DNA of 64,000 nt. Source: Bacillota bacterium (GTDB taxonomy: Bacteria; Bacillota; Sulfobacillia; JACIYH01). The number at the start of each line of letters is the position of its first letter. The stretch's first letter is position 1. This document shows, piece by piece, positions 58,286-64,000 of this stretch. Below the pieces are notes generated by a model that was not told the origin of the DNA, did no database searches, and worked only from the letters and a program-made list of their open reading frames with translations. The position numbers and the translations under genes were made by a program. Location of the stretch: NCBI GenBank assembly GCA_040757085.1, contig JBFLXJ010000023.1:128457-192456 (forward strand). The letters are read 5' to 3'.

Positions 58286-59269
58286 ATGGCCGGCGGGCGG
58301 CGCCTGCGCATCGTGGCCATAGGTGGGGGGACGGGGCTCTCCACTCTCCTGCGGGGCCTGAAGTCTCATCCCGTTGACATCACCGCCATCGTGACCGCCT
58401 CCGACGACGGAGGCAGTTCGGGGAAGTTGCGCGGGCAATTAGGGGTGCCTCCGCCCGGTGATATCCGCAACTGCCTGGTGGCGCTGGCAGAAGCGGAGCC
58501 CCTCATGCAGGAACTGTTTCAGTACCGGTTCCCTGCCGGTTCCGAACTGGGTGGCCACAGCCTGGGGAACCTGCTCCTGGCAGCCCTGACCCAACTGACG
58601 GGGGATTTCGAGCAGGCGGTGGCCCTGTGCAGCGGGGTGCTCAAGATCAGGGGTCAGGTGCTGCCGGCCACCCGCGATCCCGTGGTGCTGGGGGCTGAGC
58701 TTCAGGACGGGAGCGTGGTGCGCGGGGAGACGGTGGTTACCACTTGCGGGCCCAGAGTGCGCCGTTTATTCCTGGAGCCGGCGGGGGCAGAACCGCTTCC
58801 CCAGGCCCTGGAGGCCCTGGAGGCGGCGGATGCCATCGTCCTGGGGCCCGGCAGCCTGTACACGAGTGTGATTCCGCCGTTGCTGGTGGAGGGTCTGCGG
58901 CAGGCGGTGTGCCGGACGCAGGCCCTGCGTATTTACGTGTGCAATGTGATGACCCAACCGGGAGAGACGGACGGGTATTCGGCCTCCCGGCACGTCGAGG
59001 TGCTGTTCGGGCAGGTGGGGGCTCAGGTGGCAGACGTGGCTGTCGTCAACGTGCAGCGCCCCCATCCCGACCTCCTGGTCCGCTACCGGGTGCAGGGAGC
59101 ACAGCCGGTGGTCGCTGACCCCGAAGTTATGCGCAGCATGGGATTGCGGGTGGTGAAGGGCAGGTTGCTTCAGGAGGGCGACTGGGTGCGGCACCACCCG
59201 GAGCGCCTGGCACGGGTGGTGGTGGGTCTGGCAGGTGGTGCGCAGCGGAGGCGGTTGTGGCAGAATTAA
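58286..59269 (+). CDS. yvcK: YvcK, gluconeogenesis/cell-shape factor (CofD-like)
   Basis: 327 residues from ATG 58286 (GAGGAG eight bases upstream). UDP-sugar-binding CofD-like fold: IVAIGGGTGLSTLLRGLKSH, VTASDDGGSSGKLRGQLGVP, PGDIRNCLVALAE, LGPGSLYTSVIPPLLVEGLR and VCNVMTQPGETDGYSASRHV. Needed for growth on gluconeogenic carbon sources and for cell shape in Bacillus. Confidence 0.96.
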   Translation: MAGGRRLRIVAIGGGTGLSTLLRGLKSHPVDITAIVTASDDGGSSGKLRGQLGVPPPGDIRNCLVALAEAEPLMQELFQYRFPAGSELGGHSLGNLLLAALTQLTGDFEQAVALCSGVLKIRGQVLPATRDPVVLGAELQDGSVVRGETVVTTCGPRVRRLFLEPAGAEPLPQALEALEAADAIVLGPGSLYTSVIPPLLVEGLRQAVCRTQALRIYVCNVMTQPGETDGYSASRHVEVLFGQVGAQVADVAVVNVQRPHPDLLVRYRVQGAQPVVADPEVMRSMGLRVVKGRLLQEGDWVRHHPERLARVVVGLAGGAQRRRLWQN

Positions 59270-59273
59270 GACA

Positions 59274-59302
59274 TTGTCCGCCGGCGCGCGAAGTGCTAAA
59301 CT
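59274..59302 (+). promoter_or_regulatory. Sigma-A-type promoter before whiA
   Basis: TTGTCC (59274-59279), 17-base spacer and TAAACT (59297-59302) with TGC upstream. Lies just after the yvcK stop, so whiA can be transcribed separately from rapZ-yvcK. Confidence 0.6.
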
Positions 59303-59330
59303 CAAGCTAAACCCGGGCGGGGGGCCTGGA

Positions 59331-60206
59331 TTGTCCTTCACCGTTCAGGTAAGGGAAGAACTGGCGCGGGTGATACCCGAGCGCTCCTGTTGCCGGCGGG
59401 CGGAGCTCCTGGCCCTCTGGTGGTACGGCCGCCGGCAGGGCTCCTGGCTGGTGGAGAGTGCGGCCACCGCGCGTAAGGTGGTACGTCTCAGCAGGGGAGC
59501 CTGGGGCGCGCCTCCCAGGGTGCAGACGGTTCGGGCTGGGAACCATTACCGGTTCCTGGTTTCTCCGCCCGTTGCCCTGCCGGCCCTGGGAGAACCGGAG
59601 AGCATGCCCCGTGCGTGGTGCTGCCGGCGCTCTTTCCTGCGCGGCGTGTTCCTGGCATCGGGCTGGGTGGCCGACCCGGGACGGGGGAACCACCTGGAAC
59701 TGGTGTTTCCTTCCCGGGAAGCAGCCGAGGGAGTGCTGGCCCTGCTCCAGGAGGAGCGTTTGCCCGCCAGGCTGGCTCGCCGGCAGGGGGGCTATCTCAT
59801 TTACCTGAAAGACGGGGAGCAGGTTTCCCGCTTTCTCACCTTGGCGGGCGCGTACCAGTCTGTCATGCGTTTCGAAAACGTGCGCGCCCTGAAAGAAGTC
59901 AAGAACCTGGTGAATCGGCTTGTGAATGCGGAAACGGCCAACCTGGGCAAAGTGGTGGAAGCCTCCTGGCGGCAGGTCGAGGACATCCGGGCCATCCTTG
60001 CCGCCGGCATGTGGGACCAGCTCCCCCGTGCCCTCCAGGAAGTGGCTCTGGCGCGCCTGCGCTATCCCGAGGTGAGCCTGCGGGAACTGGGCGAGACCCT
60101 GCAGCCCCCCGTGGGGAAGTCGGGTGTGAACCACCGCCTGCGCCGGCTCCATTGGTGGGCAGACCGGGCGCGGTCAGCAGGAATCGGCGAAGGTGTATGG
60201 AAATGA
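59331..60206 (+). CDS. whiA: DNA-binding protein WhiA
   Basis: Homing-endonuclease-like DNA-binding protein; in Streptomyces it controls sporulation genes, in Bacillus it affects division and chromosome segregation. TTG 59331 gives 291 residues starting MSFTVQVREELARV, the canonical start; the upstream open frame is untranslated leader. LAGLIDADG-like part: CCRRSFLRGVFLASGWVADP; C-terminal helix-turn-helix: ARLRYPEVSLRELGETLQPP and VGKSGVNHRLRRL. Slightly shorter than the usual 310. The 118 bases that follow (60207-60324) are AT-richer than the neighbours and hold no gene I can support. Confidence 0.95.
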   Translation: MSFTVQVREELARVIPERSCCRRAELLALWWYGRRQGSWLVESAATARKVVRLSRGAWGAPPRVQTVRAGNHYRFLVSPPVALPALGEPESMPRAWCCRRSFLRGVFLASGWVADPGRGNHLELVFPSREAAEGVLALLQEERLPARLARRQGGYLIYLKDGEQVSRFLTLAGAYQSVMRFENVRALKEVKNLVNRLVNAETANLGKVVEASWRQVEDIRAILAAGMWDQLPRALQEVALARLRYPEVSLRELGETLQPPVGKSGVNHRLRRLHWWADRARSAGIGEGVWK

Positions 60207-60324
60207 TAGTGGGTGTTGCAAATACCTTGAGGATAACTGCTTTTTTGCCTGCCTTTGTTACCAAACGAACAATCCCCGGGACTCAGGTGTCAAACGGGGC
60301 GGGCGTGGAGGGAGGGCAGAGAGG

Positions 60325-60978
60325 GTGACGAAAGCCGTGCTGGATCTCGCGGTGGGGATGGAGCCCGGCTTCTTGCGTGAGGTGGAGGAGGAGGCGGGAA
60401 CGAGAGTATCGCTTTGCTATCAGTGTGGGAAGTGCGCCGCTTCCTGCCCGGTTTCCTTTGTGATGGACCTGGAGCCATATCAGGTTATCAGGTTGGTCCA
60501 GTTGGGTGCCCGGGACGAAGTGCTGCGTTGCCGGACCATCTGGCTGTGCGCCTCCTGTACGGCCTGCACGGAGCGTTGCCCGCGGGAGGTGGACGTGGCT
60601 GCCACCATGGATGCCCTGCGCGCGCTGGCCGGCAGGTACGGGTACCGGCCCGCCGAGGGTCCCATCGCCGTCTTCCACGAGCTTTTCCTTGACAACGTGC
60701 GCGCGACGGGCCGACTGCACGAGCTGGGACTGATGGCCCGGTACAAGTTGAGAAGCGGCGACCTCTTCTCCGACCTGGACGTGGGGCTGCCCATGATGCG
60801 CCACGGTAAGCTGGCACCTCTGCCCCACCGCATCCGCGGCATCGACCAGGTCCGGGCGCTGTTTGCCCGCGTGCGGGCCGTGGAAGTGGCCCGCGCCGGG
60901 GGTGCGACGCCGGGTCAGGAAGCGCCGGGCGACCGGGCACCATCTGCTGCCGACCGGAAAGGAGGGGAGGTACGGTGA
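60325..60978 (+). CDS. hdrC: Heterodisulfide reductase subunit C-like iron-sulfur protein (HdrC)
   Basis: 217 residues from GTG 60325 (GGAGGGAG and GAGAGG upstream); a longer open frame begins at 60193 but lacks HdrC-like sequence. Two 4Fe-4S motifs: CYQCGKCAASCP near residue 34 and CASCTACTERCP near 75. An ordinary HdrC ends soon after about 190 residues; this one has a low-complexity Ala/Gly tail. HdrC passes electrons between HdrA and HdrB. The first of the cluster hdrC-hdrB-hdrA-mvhD, with a 4-base overlap to hdrB. Confidence 0.92.
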   Translation: MTKAVLDLAVGMEPGFLREVEEEAGTRVSLCYQCGKCAASCPVSFVMDLEPYQVIRLVQLGARDEVLRCRTIWLCASCTACTERCPREVDVAATMDALRALAGRYGYRPAEGPIAVFHELFLDNVRATGRLHELGLMARYKLRSGDLFSDLDVGLPMMRHGKLAPLPHRIRGIDQVRALFARVRAVEVARAGGATPGQEAPGDRAPSAADRKGGEVR

Positions 60979-61844
60979 AGTACGCCTATTTCCCCGGCTG
61001 TTCCCTCTCAGGCACCGCCCGCGAGTACGACCGTTCCACCCGGACGGTGGCCCGGGTCCTGGGGCTGGAGCTGGAGGATATCCCCGACTGGTCCTGCTGC
61101 GGTGCCACTTCGGCCCACGCCACCAGCAAGTTACTCAGCCTGGCCCTACCGGCCCGCAGCCTGGCCCGGGCGGACCAGATGGGGCTGGACGTGGTGGCTC
61201 CCTGCGCGGCCTGCTTCAACCGCCTGCGCACCACCGTGCACGCCGTGCGTTCCGACCGCAGGGTGCGTCAGCAGGTGCAGGAGGTCCTGGGGGAGGATTA
61301 CGGGGCTCGCTCCCAGGTGTACGCCCTCCCCGACGTGATCGTGAACCGATACGGGTTGGAGGGTATCACTGCCCGCCTGAAGAAGACGCTGGGGGGCATG
61401 AAGGTGGCCTGTTACTACGGCTGCCTGCTGGTGCGCCCGTCGGCGGTGATGGAGTTCGACGACCCCGAGGATCCCCAGACCCTGGACCGCCTGGTGCGGG
61501 CCCTGGGCGGGGAACCGGTGGTGTGGCCGGCCAAGACCGAGTGTTGCGGGGCATCCCTCAGCATTACCCGCACCCGCGTGGTCTGGCAACTGGCTGCGCA
61601 GATCCTCACCGCCGCCCAGAAGGCGGGGGCCGAGGCCATCGTGGTGGCCTGTCCCTTCTGCCAGTCCAACCTGGACATGCGCCAGGTCCAGGCCCAGAAG
61701 TGGAGCGGGCGGCGGTGGAACATCCCGGTGTACTACTTCACCCAGCTCCTGGGGGTGGCTCTAGGGCTGCCGCCCTCCGAACTGGGGCTGGACAGCCATT
61801 TCGTGGACCCTCTCGGGGTCCTGCGCCAGAAGGCGCTGGTGTGA
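60975..61844 (+). CDS. hdrB: Heterodisulfide reductase subunit B-like (HdrB)
   Basis: 289 residues from GTG 60975. Two CCG domains that each bind a non-cubane 4Fe-4S cluster are complete: Cys in YFPGCSLSG, WSCCGATSAHATSKL and PCAACFNRL; then YYGCLLVRP, TECCGASLSITRTR and ACPFCQSNL. In methanogens HdrB reduces CoM-S-S-CoB; in non-methanogens such as acetogens and sulfate reducers the acceptor is usually unknown. Twelve bases separate it from hdrA. Confidence 0.93.
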   Translation: MKYAYFPGCSLSGTAREYDRSTRTVARVLGLELEDIPDWSCCGATSAHATSKLLSLALPARSLARADQMGLDVVAPCAACFNRLRTTVHAVRSDRRVRQQVQEVLGEDYGARSQVYALPDVIVNRYGLEGITARLKKTLGGMKVACYYGCLLVRPSAVMEFDDPEDPQTLDRLVRALGGEPVVWPAKTECCGASLSITRTRVVWQLAAQILTAAQKAGAEAIVVACPFCQSNLDMRQVQAQKWSGRRWNIPVYYFTQLLGVALGLPPSELGLDSHFVDPLGVLRQKALV

Positions 61845-61856
61845 GGGGGGCGGGGC

Positions 61857-63833
61857 ATGAAGCGCATCGGTGTATTCCTGTGTCACTGTGGGTCGAACAT
61901 CGCGGGGACGGTGGACATCGACCGCCTCCAGGAAGCCGTGCGGAAGATGCCGGGCGTAGTGTACGTGGAGCAGAACAAGTACACCTGCTCCGAGCCCGGC
62001 CAGGAGCAGATACGCAAGGGGATCAAGGAGCATCGCCTGGACCGGGTGGTGGTGGCGGCCTGCTCGCCCCGCATGCATGAGAACACCTTCCGGCGCACGG
62101 TGGAGTCGGCCGGCCTCAACCCCTACCTCCTGGAGATCGCCAACGTGCGGGAGCACTGTTCGTGGGTGCACCGGGACCGGGAGGAGGCTACCGCCAAGGC
62201 CATCGACCTGGTGCGCCGGGCGGTGGCCAAGGTGGTGTTCAACCGGCCCCTCCAGAAGGCCTCCATCCCCGTGGAGAAGCGAGCTCTCGTGATCGGCGGG
62301 GGCATCGCCGGCATCCAGGCAGCCCTTGACATCGCTGACGCCGGCCACGAGGTGTGGCTGGTGGAGAAGGAGCCATCCATTGGGGGGCGCATGGCCCAAC
62401 TGGACAAGACCTTCCCCACCCTGGACTGCTCCCTGTGCATCCTCACCCCCAAGATGGTGGACGTTGCCCAGCACCCCAACATCCGCCTGCTCACTTATTC
62501 CCAGGTGGAGCAGGTGTCGGGCTATGTGGGCAATTTCGAGGTCACCATCCGCAAGAAGGCCCGCTCCGTGGACGAGTCCAAGTGCACCGGTTGTGGTTCC
62601 TGCTGGGCCAAGTGCCCCCATAAGGTGCCCTCGGAGTTTGACCTGGGGCTGGGCCAGCGCAAGGTGATATACGTCCCCTTCCCCCAGGCCGTGCCCAACA
62701 AGCCGATCATCGACCGGGAACACTGTGTTTATTTCAAGACCGGCAAGTGCCGGGTGTGCGAGCGGTTCTGCCCGGCAGGAGCCATCGACTTCAGTCAGGA
62801 AGACGAGCTGATCACGCAACGCTTCGGAGCTATCGTGGTGGCCACCGGCTTCGACCTCTTCGACCACGCGCGGTACGGGGAATACGGGACGGGCCGGGAT
62901 CCCGACGTGATCAGCGGGCTCCACTTCGAGCGGCTGGTGAACGCCTCCGGTCCCACCGAGGGGAAGATCAAGCGGCCGTCCGACGGCAAGGTGCCGCGCA
63001 GTGTGGTGTTCGTCACCTGCGTGGGCTCCCGCGATGACCGCAAGGGGATCAGCTACTGTTCCCGGGTGTGCTGCATGTACACGGCCAAGCACGCCATCCT
63101 GCTTTCCGAGAAAGTGCCCGGGTGCCGGAGCTACGTGTTCTACATGGACATGCGCACCCCCGGCAAGGGGTACGAGGAGTTCTACAAGCGTTCCCAGGAG
63201 ATGGGTACGCGGTACATCCGGGGACGGGTGGCCCGCATCTGGCGCGAGGGCGACCACCTGGTGGTACAGGGCGAGGACACCCTGCTGGGGCGCAAGGTGC
63301 GGGTGGAAGCCGACATGGTGGTGCTGGCCACCGGCATCACACCGCGCCGGGACGCCGGTGAACTGGCCCGCACCCTGGGGATTTCCTACGACCAGTACGC
63401 CTTCTTCAATGAGGCCCACCCCAAGCTGCGCCCGGTGGAAACCAATACGGCCGGTATCTACCTGGCCGGGTCGTGTCAGGGTCCCAAGGACATCCCGGAT
63501 GCCGTGGCCCAGGCCAGCGGGGCGGCGGCCAAGGTAACGGCCATGTTCTCCAGGGACACCCTGACCGCCGATCCCCTCATCGCCGCCGTCAACGAGGCCA
63601 TCTGCTCGGGCTGCCTGTGGTGCAAGCCCATCTGTCCGTACCGGGCCATCGACGAGAAGGTCATCACCGAGCGGGTGCGCGGACGCACGGTCAGCCGGCG
63701 GGTGGCCACGGTGAACGCCGGCCTCTGCCAGGGGTGCGGGGCCTGCACGGTGGCCTGCCGGGACGGTGCCATGAACCTCCTGGGATTCTCCAACGAACAG
63801 GTGCTGGCGGAGGTGGAAGCGCTATGTCGCTGA
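61857..63833 (+). CDS. hdrA: Heterodisulfide reductase subunit A-like flavoprotein (HdrA)
   Basis: Bifurcating FAD subunit of 658 residues. N-terminal domain [20 protein letters not shown] with [11 protein letters not shown]-binding [20 protein letters not shown] near residue 147 with [20 protein letters not shown]; ferredoxin motifs [12 protein letters not shown] (about 243), CRVCERFCP (about 299), [12 protein letters not shown] (about 583) and [12 protein letters not shown] (about 624). Full four-cluster HdrA as in methanogens and anaerobic bacteria. Expected to split electron pairs between a low-potential acceptor (ferredoxin) and HdrB's acceptor. Overlaps mvhD by ten bases. Confidence 0.95.
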   Translation: MKRIGVFLCHCGSNIAGTVDIDRLQEAVRKMPGVVYVEQNKYTCSEPGQEQIRKGIKEHRLDRVVVAACSPRMHENTFRRTVESAGLNPYLLEIANVREHCSWVHRDREEATAKAIDLVRRAVAKVVFNRPLQKASIPVEKRALVIGGGIAGIQAALDIADAGHEVWLVEKEPSIGGRMAQLDKTFPTLDCSLCILTPKMVDVAQHPNIRLLTYSQVEQVSGYVGNFEVTIRKKARSVDESKCTGCGSCWAKCPHKVPSEFDLGLGQRKVIYVPFPQAVPNKPIIDREHCVYFKTGKCRVCERFCPAGAIDFSQEDELITQRFGAIVVATGFDLFDHARYGEYGTGRDPDVISGLHFERLVNASGPTEGKIKRPSDGKVPRSVVFVTCVGSRDDRKGISYCSRVCCMYTAKHAILLSEKVPGCRSYVFYMDMRTPGKGYEEFYKRSQEMGTRYIRGRVARIWREGDHLVVQGEDTLLGRKVRVEADMVVLATGITPRRDAGELARTLGISYDQYAFFNEAHPKLRPVETNTAGIYLAGSCQGPKDIPDAVAQASGAAAKVTAMFSRDTLTADPLIAAVNEAICSGCLWCKPICPYRAIDEKVITERVRGRTVSRRVATVNAGLCQGCGACTVACRDGAMNLLGFSNEQVLAEVEALCR

Positions 63834-64000
63834 ATGCCCAAAGCGCCCGGGCCACCCATGGCCCCGCGGCGGGGGCCGCCAACGACCCCGCGGCGGGGGC
63901 CGGTTGGGAGCCCCGGATCATAGGCTTCTGCTGCAACTGGTGTTCCTACGCGGGGGCGGACCTGGCCGGCACCAGCCGCCTGGAGTACCCCCCCACCATC
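63824..64000 (+). CDS. mvhD: MvhD/FlpD-family 2Fe-2S adapter protein, 3' end cut by window
   Basis: Begins at ATG 63824 and runs out of the window after 59 codons. The [20 protein letters not shown] segment with CxxC and GADLAG is the MvhD-family N-terminus, which links HdrA to a hydrogenase or formate dehydrogenase. An Ala/Gly/Pro-rich lead of about 28 residues precedes it, partly built from a 16-bp direct repeat (CCCCGCGGCGGGGGCC at 63862 and 63886). What follows beyond base 64000 would reveal the electron donor. Confidence 0.88.
   Translation, partial: MSLNAQSARATHGPAAGAANDPAAGAGWEPRIIGFCCNWCSYAGADLAGTSRLEYPPTI

Noticed and set aside
60207-60324. Extra N-terminal sequence of HdrC from 60193
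   Set aside because: The upstream in-frame residues lack HdrC sequence and overlap the end of whiA; GTG 60325 has its own ribosome site.
60863-62080. 405-codon frame across hdrB
   Set aside because: Gly/Arg/Pro-rich, without the cysteine pattern of HdrB, which is fully satisfied in the other frame.
61761-63419. 552-codon open frame antisense to hdrA
   Set aside because: Shadow of hdrA; no domain features and incompatible with the clear HdrA ligands.

Overview
This is a GC-rich (by eye roughly 65%) bacterial chromosome segment with dense operons, many GTG and TTG starts, short overlaps between genes and strong Shine-Dalgarno (SD) sites. Several gene strings are typical of Bacillota: fliW-csrA next to hag, fliD and fliS; hpf followed by secA-prfB; ftsE-ftsX-peptidase-ctpA-minJ-like-uvrB-uvrA-uvrC; rapZ-yvcK-whiA; a yvl-like block; and a GlnK/GlnL-type two-component pair. 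Together with an HdrCBA-MvhD electron-transfer cluster this points to a motile, probably anaerobic, high-GC member of the Clostridia or a related class. I cannot name the species. I saw no tRNA, rRNA, CRISPR array, insertion sequence or prophage.

Layout. (1) 1-15161: late flagellar genes (flgL 3' part, fliW, csrA, hag, fliD, fliS, a FliT/FlgN-like gene, hpf). A sugar cassette is inserted in them: four dTDP-L-rhamnose genes (rmlBACD) and three multidomain glycosyltransferases on both sides of hag, most simply read as a flagellin glycosylation island. The hag leader carries a hairpin and two CsrA-like sites, matching the FliW-CsrA-flagellin control circuit. (2) 15163-20430: two proteins of unknown function, an HD-GYP cyclic-di-GMP phosphodiesterase, a second HD-GYP-like protein that has lost its metal ligands, and a DUF5317 membrane protein. 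(3) 20465-28130: secA, prfB with its programmed +1 frameshift, small envelope proteins, a TagA/WecG glycosyltransferase and a split transketolase, closed by a terminator. (4) 28292-36127: ftsEX, an M23 peptidase with coiled coil, an S41 protease, a MinJ-like PDZ protein and uvrB. (5) 36072-39614 (minus): an oligopeptide/nickel-type ABC transporter without ATPase genes. (6) 39834-46994: uvrA, uvrC and a GlnL/GlnK-like two-component system. (7) 47025-51620 (minus): a complete branched-chain amino-acid-type ABC transporter (livKHMGF). (8) 51853-55586: DUF2089, DUF4097 (YvlB-like), MFS, SHOCT-like and YvlD-like genes. (9) 55673-60206: a cupin-type glucose-6-phosphate isomerase, a PHP hydrolase, rapZ, yvcK and whiA. 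(10) 60325-64000: hdrC, hdrB, hdrA and the start of mvhD, cut by the window end.

Regulatory signals: four promoters of one style (TTG-type -35, 17-bp spacer, TAnAnT-like -10, three with an extended TGC) lie before secA, ctpA, whiA and the DUF2089 operon. A long inverted repeat lies beside the putative uvrA promoter. The most unusual parts are the glycosylation island with incomplete GT-B and GT2 domains, the overlapping fliW/csrA frames, the degenerate HD-GYP partner and the near-leaderless secA promoter.
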